Shown one piece after another: positions 55,960-63,801 of a DNA stretch of 64,000 nt. Source of the DNA: Lucinisca nassula (lineage: Eukaryota > Mollusca > Bivalvia > Lucinida > Lucinidae); assembly GCA_963580285.1 (NCBI GenBank), contig OY757012.1:168876652-168940651 (forward strand), read 5' to 3'. Every line of letters starts with the position of its first letter. Positions within the stretch are counted from its first letter, which is position 1. Made by a program: the position numbers and the translations under genes. The notes below the pieces were generated by a model that worked only from the letters and a program-made list of their open reading frames with translations, was not told the DNA's origin and searched no databases.

Positions 55960-58900
55960 TTAAGTCAGGGCTGTGGTTCTTGTATTATGCACATCTTCTA
56001 ATGGTGTTTTAAATTTCTGTAAAGTTTCGTGGTTACGGGGTGGACATTGGTAAATGGCAAAACTACTATTTCCAACCAGTGCTTCAGCTGAAGTGCACGA
56101 CCCGCCGGATGCTTTTAGCTTTATGAGTGTTACCATATATGGGTATGGCGGCCATTTTGGTCATGTGACCTGGACCTAAAACGGTTCCCCCAATGAATGC
56201 GCCTTATCGTAAGGAGCAAAAATGTATCTTATACTTTAGTACTGTATTCTGAATCGTTTGCAGGATAAAATGCATTCTCACTTTTCCAATACAAAAGCAA
56301 ATGTGTCAAAGTTTGACCTAGGCACAAAGAAGGTCAAGGTCAACCCAGGGTCACCATTTTAGCAATTTATGATGGGCCTACGTCCCAGATGCTATTTATT
56401 AAGTTTCGTGGAAATCTGCCCAGTGGTTCTGGAGAAGACTATTCTTGAAGGGTTTTTACCATATATGGCTTGGCGGCTATTTTGGTCATGTGACCTGGAC
56501 CCCATGAGCAAATTTTGATTTCCCCCATCCCATAGAGGCTCCATATGAAATTTGACTTCAATCGGCCTAACGGTTTCCGAGGAGAAGCAGTTCGAAAATT
56601 TTCATATTTTTCGCCTCGGCTAGGCTATACTAAATGGAATGTAATATTTCGCAAGTTCGTTGGTTAGATCTCATTTATATCTATCAGTATGCCAAAAATT
56701 GTTTAAATATTCCAACAAAAGCATATGTGTCAAAGTTTGACCTAGGCACAAAGAAGGTCAAGGTCAACCCAGGGTCACCATTTTAGCAATTTATGATGGG
56801 CCTACGTCCCAGATGCTATTTATTAAGTTTCGTGGAAATCTGCCCAGTGGTTCTGGAGAAGACTATTTTTGAAGGGTTTTTACCATATATGGCTTGGCGG
56901 CCATTTTGGTCATGTGACCTTGACCCCGTGAGCAAATTTTGGTTTCCCCCATCCCATAGAGGCTCCATATGAAATTTGACTTCAATCGGCCCAACGGTTT
57001 CCGAGGAGAATCAATTCGAAAATTTTCACATTTTTCGCCTCGGCGAGGCTATACTAAATGGGATGTAATATTTCGCAAATTCATTGGTTAAATCTCATTG
57101 ATATCTATCAGTATGCCGAAAATTGTTTAAATATTCCAAGCGGTTAAGTCACTATCACCAATTTTCACAAACGGGTTACGGACGGACAGACAGACATACC
57201 ATATATGGCTTGGCGGCCATTTTGGTCATGTGACCTGGACCCCATTAGCAAATTTTGGTTTCCCCCTTCCCATAGAGGCTCCATATGAAATTTGACTTCA
57301 ATCGGCCCAACGGTTTCCGAGGAGAAGCAGTTCGAAAATTTTCACATTTTTCGCCTCGGCGAGGCTATACTAAATGGAATGTAATATTTCGCAAGTTCAT
57401 TGGTTAGATCTCATTGATATCTATCAGTATGCCAAAAAATTGTTTAAATATTCCAAGCGGTTAAGTCACTATCACCAATTTTCACAAACGGGTTACGGAC
57501 GGACAGACAGACTGACAGACTGACAGAATGACCGAATGACACGGTGATTTTAGGGCACTCTTAGAAATCAACCGACTTCAGTCGGTCGCTTTTTCTGCGG
57601 GTCGTGCAATATTCAAAGAGTTATAAAGTAACTAATTTCTGCACGTCTTATAATGATGCTTTACATTTATATAAAGTTTCATGCAGGCATCTCTTACGGT
57701 TTTGCAAGTTTTACCGCTGTGACATGTTCAAAAGGTCAGACCTGCAAAAGTAATGTAGCCAGAGTTATCGTTCTTGTTTTCTGCACATTGTCTAATAAAG
57801 TTCTGTAAAGTTGCATGAAAACATCTCGCGCTGTTTGCAAGTTTGAGGGTGGACATGAGTAAATGACAAAATCACTATTTTCAGTGCTTGAATGGTCAAA
57901 AATTAATAAAGCCAAATTAATGGTTCCTGTCCTTATCTTCTGCCAGTCATCGCATGGAACTTTACATTTCTTTTAAAGCTTCATGAAAATATCTCAAATG
58001 GTTTCCAACATGAACACGTGTCGCACAGACATAGACATACAAACAGACGGATCGACAGACGGGGTGGGGGTAGGAGACAATGTGTTTCCCGACCCTATCG
58101 GGGGAGACATACATTTTGTGATTATTCAAGTCCACTGAAAAGAAAATGACATAGTTTGATTATTGCAAAATAGTCGAACGCTATTTGATATCTCGTGATC
58201 CGTCACTGGGAACCGTAATTTGGTACTGGGGTCTGACTGTAGTCTCATATTGTGAAATATTGCGAGACTGCCGAAGACGATTTTGAAATGTACATTATTT
58301 AGATGGAAAATTGTTTATAAAATGGTTCCAAATGTTCAGAACAGAGAAAAAACGGCATTGGCTATGACACTCAATGACACGTGACTAATCCGCAAAAGGA
58401 ACTACAGAACTGAAATAAGATGGTACAGCAACCTTGACGTTCGCGGGGAATCCTTAAAGAATGAGTGTCGGATGAGCGTGTTCCTGGTGAAGAGTATACC
58501 GCAGATTCGATACCTGCCGGAGTCGGCAACATCCTTTCTTGGAGATCGATAATGAAATCGTTTCAACCGTCATTTTCTCGTTTCCGCTGATTTAAAGAAG
58601 GGCAGTTGTCAGTTACTTGCGAAATATGTCAACCGCTCAACTACATGTATCAGTTTGCCCAAGAAGTCTGGTTAGGTAATCTGACCATCTCGATATGACC
58701 TATACAATGTTGGCTGGTCCGTTTAACTCTGAAACAAACAATTCATCACTCTCTTCACATAGATATTGGGATTAATAATTAAGGAAATGTCTCTGTGGCA
58801 ACGTACCCCGGATGTTTAATAGCTACAGACTCTCCTAACTTTGCCCAGAACCAACATGCCAATATGTACTACTAGAAGTTTACCCCATATGCTCGGCTAT

Positions 58901-60103
58901 ATGTGGCAATGGGCAATTAAGAAGAAACCGATTAAATCAAAGTTGATGACCGGACAAATCTTTGAAACGGAAACGAAGAAATTTGTACCTGTATATACGT
59001 CTTGGTGTTCCAACTGCCACTTCTATTGAATATATGTTTTCATAGAACGCACAAGCTGTCTCAATGAATGAATCGAATGTGCTCCAGCGTTTAGTCTCAT
59101 TGCATTTCGTGATAACTGGAGGACAAACCGTAGCTGCTGCTCCTGTCGATTTATCGAGTGTGTACTTGAGGTTACAACTTTGCGTTTTCAAAGCAAACTG
59201 TAGAAATTCTGTCTCTGTGCTGTAATTATGCGCTTCTCTCTCATCGCATGACAGCCATGGCTCCCAATCTATAAGGTTTTCAATCGCAATATTATGGCAC
59301 AAAGCACAAGGTGAGTTTATGTAAGTGATGTTCGTTTCCTTATCTGTCACTGGTAGAGTGTTAGCAAATGTTAGATCGCGCCCTTCACTCTGACAAAGAG
59401 GAGTTTTTTCGATGGTGCCATTAATATTACTTGGACATCTATATATTGCTCTATAAGTGATTCGTTCCCTGGCTGGATTCTCTGCAGGTGGCTTCATATA
59501 CATTGGGAAACAATCGTGAATATCCGTTTGTAACTCACCAAAAGAATAAAAATCTAAGGCATCTGGACACAAGGCTATAAATGAATCGTTATTCGTACAT
59601 GAACACGGACCACAAGAAGAAACGTTTTTATAAGGCAGGGGCAAGCCAAATGCAAATGTGCATAGCTCTGAGTAAGGGCAGTATCGTAGGTGCTCTTTTA
59701 CAACCGACTGTTTTGCTTCATTACTGATACTATTCAAAAACTCCGTTGTTTCTCTGTTTTGAAGAAGGTTATCCACCTCTTGCAATGTTATGCTCTCATT
59801 TGCAGAATTCCTGGTACTTATTTCATGATACCATTTCCCTTTAGCACTCATTGTAGTAGGTGTAAAATTAAATGCACTGGGAAAGGATTCATCGTAGGGT
59901 TTCAATACCTGTGATTCTCTCTCAGTGGAAAGAATTCGACTTGTTCTTGGAGTCGAAATAATTGTAAGGTTTTCGTTGTTATTTATGCTATCCATGTCAT
60001 CTCCTAGTTCAGTTCCTGACACTTCAGATGATCTTTTATTTATTGAATAAATAGAAACGAACAACACGTCCACTACAATACATGTTATAAGTATACAGTT
60101 CAT
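45683..60103 (-). CDS. Methuselah-like class B GPCR, three-exon gene model (983 aa)
   Basis: Joining 60103-58989, 51796-51610 and 47332-45683 gives one reading frame of 983 codons plus TAG. Splice borders read ACAG/GTACAA, TTTTCAG/A, TAAG/GTATGT and CTTTCTAG/G. Phases match (2 at intron 1, 0 at intron 2). The protein has a signal peptide, a long ectodomain with many Cys and N-glycosylation sequons, seven membrane segments (about residues 697-944) and a short cytoplasmic tail. This plan resembles methuselah-like or secretin-superfamily receptors found expanded in molluscs. No GPS cleavage motif was recognised, which argues against a typical adhesion GPCR. Ligand and coupling are unknown. Introns are about 7.2 and 4.3 kb and filled with mobile elements. 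The exon 2 link was found by reading the intron; transcript data would settle it. Confidence 0.85.
47996..48250. mobile_element. MITE-A copy nested in the 2.65-kb element
   Basis: CATCACGAAAACACGCC and GGCGTGTTTTCGTAATG ends. Hairpin GTGGGTACTCGTTCGAACCG against CGGTTCTAACGAGTACCCAC. One block next to the hairpin (GAGCAGAAATAAG) is deleted. Confidence 0.92.
48848..49432 (-). repeat. Family T long copy (retroelement 3' tail)
   Basis: The reverse complement matches 11813-12358 along nearly its full length, including GGTGCCTGATGCTTTGTC, CTGTTGGTTTTCTTTTGC and the 3' end AATTGTATCGATTCCTG. A-rich runs at 49068-49096 lengthen it. Confidence 0.8.
50389..50751. other. Intron 2 DNA without recognised feature
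   Basis: AT-rich intronic sequence between two mobile elements. No exon-like frame with splice borders was found. Confidence 0.5.
50752..50891. mobile_element. MITE-I, 140 bp (ends CCCAGCAGGCAC)
   Basis: CCCAGCAGGCACACG at the left and TGTGCCTGCTGGG at the right. The interior is a set of repeated CAACGTTG/GACGTTG/ATGACGTCA motifs (GCCGACGTTGATTGACGTTG). Short elements with CCCAGCAGGC-like ends are known in many animals. Confidence 0.85.
51005..51291. mobile_element. MITE-A copy
   Basis: Left CGAAAACACACCTATACAAA, right TATAGACGTGTTTTCATGATG. The hairpin has several mismatches (GTACTCGTTAGAACTGCC against GGGGTTTAACGAGTAC). Confidence 0.88.
51334..51540. mobile_element. MITE-C copy 69 bp downstream of exon 2
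   Basis: TTACCCGTATCCTGCTGG at the left and CAACAGGATAAGGATTAA at the right. The core is CAAACAGTGTAGATCCTGAT, CAGATGG and the inverse CCATCTGATCTGGGTCTAC. Same orientation as 51820-52025. Confidence 0.85.
51610..51796 (-). CDS. GPCR exon 2: 187-bp Cys-rich ectodomain exon
   Basis: Preceded by CATTTCATTTTCAG and followed by the strong donor AAG/GTATGT. With the split codon from exon 1 it reads R-NIFCALCNGEVPSS and ends CPAGFIYDVVK. The N-x-x-C-A-x-C-N signature repeats the YINSPCALCHN unit of exon 1, as expected for this receptor type. It has no stop in the used frame and joins exon 3 in phase 0. It lies between two MITE-C copies (51334-51540 and 51820-52025). Confidence 0.85.
51820..52025. 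mobile_element. MITE-C copy 23 bp upstream of exon 2
   Basis: TTAACCCTTATCTTGCTG at the left and a decayed CAGCAGAATAATAGTTA at the right. The core is CAAACAGTGTAGATCCTGAT against CATCTACACTGTTTG. Its interior is almost the same as 13461-13668. It ends within the usual branch-point distance of the exon 2 acceptor. Confidence 0.88.
52049..52135 (-). mobile_element. CAAA-tailed SINE-like fragment
   Basis: TTTGTTTGAATTGAGGGTTT, ACGTCCCCGTCGAAC and ATTTAGGTCATTTTGGAGAC: the inverted 3' end only. Confidence 0.7.
52136..52406. other. Unassigned intron 1 sequence
   Basis: Contains GGGCCACCGTCGGGCCGACA and TTTCGGTCCGACGTTGAACC. The second resembles TCGGTCCGACGTTGG near 61508, so a diverged small repeat is possible. 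Confidence 0.4.
52407..52633. mobile_element. MITE-A copy, hairpin left arm deleted
   Basis: CATTACGAAACACGCATATA and GTGCGTTTTTGTGATG ends. Only the right arm of the hairpin (GAGGCGGTTCTAACGAGTAG) is left. Confidence 0.88.
52711..53076. mobile_element. MITE-B, full length, TA flanks
   Basis: CAGTAGAACTTCAATGGCTC at the left and GAGCCATCGAAGTTTGACTG at the right, flanked by TA on both sides as in Tc1/mariner-type elements. The hairpin pairs ATCATTAGAATCGCCTGAAT, CTCCTC with GAGGCGATTCTAATTAGTAC. No coding sequence. Confidence 0.9.
53130..53290. repeat. Interspersed repeat shared with 30330-30480 (inverted)
   Basis: TTAGTAAACGCAACGTTGTT, AAGGATGTCGTACATG and TTTAATCCACTAGTGGATTA correspond, on the other strand, to 30330-30480. 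Confidence 0.65.
53401..53539. repeat. Foldback palindrome (~62-bp arms)
   Basis: ATATGGGATTTATAAA, GGGAGGTTGAACATCCGATA and AAG pair with CTTTATCGGATGTTGCACCT, CCCTCG and TTTATAAATCCCATAT, with weaker pairing beyond (ATTGAATCATCGAATTTTA against TAAAATGAGTTGATTAAT). The loop is GTGCGCACGAGTTT. Confidence 0.85.
53540..54811. other. Intron 1 DNA, no gene; decayed MITE-C core
   Basis: At 54608-54665, CAGACCTTGATCAGATGCCG and CATATGATCTGGGACC are a worn MITE-C core. The rest gives no recognisable repeat, exon or RNA gene. Confidence 0.5.
54812..55053. mobile_element. MITE-G copy
   Basis: TTAAGGGGAATGG at the left and CCATTCCCCTTAA at the right. The hairpin pairs AAGAATTTGCTCCTGG, GGAGCAAATTCTTT and further GGGGTCAACTCTT with AAGAGTTTACCCCC. 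Confidence 0.9.
55159..55512. mobile_element. MITE-B with mixed hairpin arm
   Basis: CAGTCGAACTTTAATGGCTC at the left (TA before it) and GAGCCATCGAAGTTCTACT at the right. The right hairpin arm reads GAGGCGATTCTAT then GAGGCGGTTCTATTGAGTAC. It thus holds a B-type and an A-type arm in series. Confidence 0.9.
55513..55917. other. Intron 1 DNA without recognised feature
   Basis: A 72-aa minus-strand open stretch at 55604-55822 has no motif that I can assign and no splice context. Confidence 0.45.
55918..55957 (+). repeat. (AAT)n microsatellite
   Basis: About thirteen AAT/ATA units in a row. Confidence 0.95.
55958..58130 (+). repeat. Tandem repeats: ~400-560-bp units, flanked by ~150-bp units
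   Basis: Three units (from about 56150, 56720 and 57198) carry TTGGCGGCCATTTTGGTCAT, CCATCCCATAGAGGCTCCAT, GACTTCAATCGGCCCAACGG and TTTCGCCTCGGCGAGGCTAT. A shared AAGGTCAAGGTCAACCCAGG occurs at 56331 and 56755. ACGGACGGACAGACAGAC tracts are at 57180 and 57498. 55960-56080 and 57590-58060 hold a different family (AAAGTTTCATGMARRCATCTC). Confidence 0.8.
58131..58988. other. Start of GPCR intron 1, no recognised feature
   Basis: Begins at the donor GTACAA (58988 down). No repeat family or further exon was recognised. Confidence 0.5.
58989..60103 (-). CDS. GPCR exon 1: signal peptide and N-terminal ectodomain
   Basis: Start ATG at 60103. MNCILITCIVVDVLFVSIYS looks like a signal peptide. A Ser/Thr-rich linker of about 120 residues follows, then a Cys-rich region: YCPYSELC, SCGPCSC, CFPMY, SPCALCHN, WLSCDE and CPPVITKC. 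Eight N-glycosylation sequons are visible. The exon ends GTPRRIY plus two bases of a split codon at ACAG/GTACAA. Without splicing the frame runs to a stop at 58937, giving a 388-aa secreted-type product; this is less likely because the next exons fit in phase. Confidence 0.88.
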
Positions 60104-60937
60104 GTCTCTTTGGAAACTGAATAAACCTAAGTAAAACTAGCAAAAGAGGCTTACGCCATAAGCATGTGAACTGTTTATGAATATTGCATGTTTATTGCAA
60201 GCAAAACAAATAAAAAACTATATGGTTTTAATTTTACCACCTTTAATCCAAGGGCAAGATACTGAGAGCTGTACTTGATAATCCATTTTGATTTTCATTG
60301 GTAGCATTTTTACACTTGAACTCATCAATTGTTGACGTGCTGGTATGACTATTAAGGGGAACTGTCAGATAGTTAAACCAAGTCGCAAAACATTAAAACG
60401 TCACACATGTGCGTTTAGCGCGTTTCCGTACATTCTTTAAAGCTTCTCTACGCCAGTATAGCCAAGGACCACAGGATTCCTCTACATTATGCATGACTGG
60501 CCCTCTCGTAGATCTAGGCTTTAAACTTTTAGAATTTTTGTCGGATGCATACGTGCCGAGACATAAAATCGTTTGATGTACCTTATGTATTAAATAATTA
60601 ATTTATGATTAATATTTTAGAGTGGACAGAATAGGTCTCGAAAGACCAAAACGATCGACAGGGAAAATTTTTACAATTTGTGATAATTTTGGATTAAGTT
60701 TTCATCTGCACGATCTATCAGATATTCAGCCACGGCTCACAAAAGGAGATGGCGGTCACATGGTTTCAAGTGCGTTAGTTTGGCATTCATATTCATGTAG
60801 TTCGAAGGTTGGAATGGAATGCCAAGTTAGCTTGGAAACTCAGGCTGACTGATATAATGTATCTGGCTTATTCTGCAATATGACACATTGAAATAGGGTT
60901 TTATAGAACATATTGAAGCTCCTTCAAACATTATTAT
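60104..60937. other. Upstream flank of GPCR, no recognised feature
   Basis: 5' flank of the minus-strand gene. I could not identify a promoter, a 5' UTR exon or a repeat family. A 76-aa open stretch at 60622-60852 shows no known motif. Confidence 0.45.
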
Positions 60938-61370
60938 ACCCGCTTTTTCGAAGAAAAATCTGGTATATTGTTTTCGTACCAGAGCTGAGTGGTCGTCAGT
61001 CCGTCTGTTCGTCTGTCTGTCTGTCTGTCCGTCACGTTTCTTGTAAACGGATCTTCTCTGCAACCACTGAAGTTACACTTTTGAAACTTTGCATGTGGAT
61101 AGTACATGGTATGTAGATGGCAGTGGGCTTTTTTGTGACCTCGACCCCAACATGGCCCCAAGGTCAAAGGTCAGAAAGTAGGACATTATCATATCTTCTA
61201 AACTGTTGGGGTTGCACTTCCGAAACTTAATTATCGGATATCCCTTGGAATGTAGGACATATTGGAATACTTTTCGTGTGACCTTGACCCCAACATGACC
61301 CCAGGGTCAAAGGTCAAAACGTATGACATTGTCATATCTTTATTGTTATTCATAGAAAAGCGGGTATTTG
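60938..61370 (+). repeat. ~130-bp tandem repeat with GTCTGTCTGTCC leader
   Basis: TGACCTCGACCCCAACATGG and TGACCTTGACCCCAACATGA units, each followed by AGGTCAAAGGTCA-like sequence and ACATTRTCATATCTT. Ends TACCCGCTTTTTCGAAG and AGAAAAGCGGGTATT are inverted and may bound an element. Confidence 0.7.
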
Positions 61371-61796
61371 CGATGGTATACCATCGACTGCGCCATCTAG
61401 TTCTAAATAAAAATAGCCAAGCTGTGTTGCTTTCAGTGGAGAAAGCGACCAGAACTGTAACTGAACATGTAGCTCGCCCAGCACAAAGCGGCAGGCCCAT
61501 GTCGCTGTCGGTCCGACGTTGGTTCGGCATTCATTGTTGGGTGGGAGTCAGTGTCAACTTCCATCGGCGTGTTTAGTATTAAATGATTGTACTTATAATA
61601 CAATGGGAACAGATTAATGGAAACAGGGTACACATGTAGTGAGTTTTCATGACAGTCGGATATATTGTCCTTTGCATATGGTTTTTTTTTTAATAAACAA
61701 AATGCAAGGAGGCCCTAATATTGATTCAAAATTGAGTCAACGTAATGTGCCTGCTAACGAAACTTCCCCAATATTAGGCTTGTTTTACGAGATTTG
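61371..61796. other. No recognised feature
   Basis: No coding or repeat family could be assigned. A 104-aa open stretch overlapping 61262-61576 crosses the repeat on its left. Confidence 0.45.
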
Positions 61797-62337
61797 TGAC
61801 CACGTAAAATCGAGTCAAGCCCCTCCCCACCCCGTATCTTTTTACTGAATGTTCCAATGCGGTACTGCTGCTGTGGTTTATTTTAGTTATACATATAGTT
61901 TGTCTTTGCATGAATGTACTGGTAATATCTTTTTAGTGATAGCCGTTTGGCCAATTGGTGGGAAAGAAACTGTCCTTTTGGTTTTCCGCGTGTGACGTTT
62001 AAATTATGGCGAAGCTCATTACGAAAACACGCCTTTACAAATACATTGCCACCTTTATCGCCGAAAAAATGAAAATTTTATGATGAAAAAGTGTGCTATT
62101 TTTCTTATTTCTACTCCAAATATAGATTGTGGGCACTCGTTAGAACCGCCTCATCGAGGCGGTTCTAACCAGTACCCACAATCTATATTTTAGAGCAGAA
62201 ATAAGAAAAATTAGATTTACCCCCGGAAACCCCAGTTTTACTATACAAAAGTGGGGTTCAAGGGGGCGTGGTTTCGTGATGTTTATGTTGGCGTTTCTTT
62301 CCGTTTGGCGTTCTGGCAAAGAGGTGCCTTCACTTTT
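61797..62337 (+). repeat. Family T copy split by a MITE-A
   Basis: 61797-62016 reads ACCACGTAAAATCGAGTCAA, CCAATGCGGTACTGCTGC, TTGGTGGGAAAGAAACTGTC. The family sequence resumes after the MITE-A at 62282 (GTTTATGTTGGCGTTTCTTT, GAGGTGCCTTCACTTTTA). Confidence 0.75.
62017..62281. mobile_element. MITE-A copy nested in family T
   Basis: CATTACGAAAACACGCC and GGCGTGGTTTCGTGATG ends. The hairpin is close to perfect: GTGGGCACTCGTTAGAACCG with GGTTCTAACCAGTACCCAC. Confidence 0.95.
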
Positions 62338-62521
62338 ATTTTACTATTAAAATATTCAATTAAATTATTGTTTTATTGTACTGTTTAGGTTTTGTATGTT
62401 ATGCTTTTATGTTATGATTTGCTCACTTGGAGAGAACCAGGTAAGCTTATTCGGTGGTCTGCCGGCGCCCTATAACTTTTAAAAAATTCCAAAATTCCTC
62501 TGGAGCCGTAGAAAACACTTA

Positions 62522-63095
62522 CATCACGAAAAACACGCCTCTCGTATAATTCTGACCCCCTTGAACCCCACTTTTATATAGTAAAGCATATATTTCTTAT
62601 TTCTGCTCTAAAATATAGATTGTGGGTACTCGTTAGAACCGCCTCGATCAGGCGGTTCTCATTAAGAAAACACGCCTATACAAATACATTGATGTCTTTA
62701 CCGCCGAAAAAACGAAAAATTGTGATATTTTTCTTATTTTTACTCAAAATATAGATTGTGGGTACTCGTTAGAACCGCCTCATCGAGGCGGTTCTAACGA
62801 GTACCCACAATCTATATTTTAGAGCAAAAATAAGGAAAATAAGGTTTACCCCTGTTAACCCATGTTTTACTGTATAAAAGTGGGGTTAGAGGGGGTCAAA
62901 ATTATATAGGCGTGCTTTCATGATGTAACGAATACCCACAATCCATATTTTGAGCATCGAGGCGGTTCTAACGATTACCCACATTCTATATTTTAGAGCA
63001 GAAATAAGAAAATTATCGCAAATTGTCGTCCTAAAATTTCCGTTTTTTCGACGGTAAAGTTTACAATGTATTTGTATAGGAGTGTTTTCGTAATG
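62522..63095. mobile_element. MITE-A copy split by another MITE-A
   Basis: The outer element starts CATCACGAAAAACACGCC (62522), breaks at GGCGGTTCT (62659), resumes TAACGAATACCCACAATC (62926) and ends GTGTTTTCGTAATG (63095). The right half has an extra hairpin arm (ATCGAGGCGGTTCTAACGAT). The break point is inside the central palindrome. Confidence 0.88.
62660..62925. mobile_element. MITE-A reference copy (inner), perfect 35-bp-arm hairpin
   Basis: 266 bp, ends CATTAAGAAAACACGCC and GGCGTGCTTTCATGATG. The palindrome at 62747-62819 has perfect 35-bp arms around ATC (GTACTCGTTAGAACCGCCTC and its inverse). Subterminal blocks: CTTTACCGCCGAAAAAACG on one side, GTGGGGTTAGAGGGGGTCAA on the other. 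No coding sequence. Confidence 0.96.
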
Positions 63096-63250
63096 TTTTT
63101 GACATCTGTTCTGGCTGAAACGAAGCCTCGTGGCAGACGGTTAGGCGCTAGTAGATGTAGGATTGATAATCTTGAAAACTTTTTTTTTTATTGATATTAA
63201 CAGCCCTGAATGACACGAAAAAATACATAATCGACCCACACCGCGTACTT

Positions 63251-63801
63251 CTAGCCCATTTTATACAGAGTCATCAACCTTATATCAGTGGAGTACAAGT
63301 CCATTTCAACATTTGTGGTGTCAAGTTGTGGCTTTTTGAAAATTTTCTGGAAAATGACTGCACCTTTCACAAACATGCAGTGTAGGCCCTAATCAGACGC
63401 CGCGTTATGTGGTATCTGAGTGTGTGTGTGTGAATTCGGGTTTAACGTCGCTTTCAACAATTTTTCAGTCATATCACGACGGTGTCTGGTTGCGACAGGG
63501 AGCTCAATGCTCACGTTTATAGTGCCGCCTCACTGAAGTATCATGTCCCAGACACATTACATGATACCACACCCAGTCACATTATCCTGACACTGGATCG
63601 ACCAGTCCTAGCTCTACCCGGTAAATCTGAGTGCCAAGCGAGGAGCAGCTAGTACCATTTTTAACGACTTTGGTATGTCGCGGCCCGGGATCGAACCCGA
63701 GACCTCCCGTTCCCCGGAGCGGACACTCTACCAACTGAGCTATCGGGGCGGTATGTGGTATCTGATCTAACCAGTTACCAGTTTTGCACAAAATGGGTTA
63801 A
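63251..63801. mobile_element. MITE-C copy with a SINE inside its core
   Basis: CTAGCCCATTTTATACAG at the left and TTTTGCACAAAATGGGTTAA at the right. The core CATGCAGTGTAGGCCCTAAT, CAGACGCCGCG is cut after TATGTGGTATCTGA and resumes TATGTGGTATCTGATCTAAC. Confidence 0.85.
63420..63751 (-). mobile_element. tRNA-derived SINE, full length with 14-bp TSD
   Basis: Read on the minus strand: box A TAGCTCAGTTGGTAGAG and box B GGTTCGATCCC in a tRNA-like head beginning near 63751. The body follows (CATACCAAAGTCGTTAAAAA, GTCAGGATAATGTGACTGGG), then AAAGCGACGTTAAACCCGAA and a (CA)n tail. Perfect copies of TATGTGGTATCTGA flank it (63406-63419, 63752-63765). Confidence 0.93.

Noticed and set aside
47332..58989. 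Direct splice of GPCR exon 1 to exon 3
   Set aside because: Phases do not match (2 to 0): the joined frame meets a stop about eleven codons into exon 3.
58937..60103. Stand-alone secreted 388-aa protein
   Set aside because: A donor site at 58989 and a phase-matched exon 2 continue the Cys-rich pattern into a 7TM exon; the tail after 58989 (YKFLRFRFKDLSGHQL) looks like intron read-through.
61433..61633. 66-aa minus-strand open frame
   Set aside because: No domain, no splice context and an overlapping plus-strand frame of similar length; no support for coding.
63649..63751. Functional tRNA gene on the minus strand
   Set aside because: Good A and B boxes, but the sequence continues into a SINE body and (CA)n tail and the whole block has a TSD.
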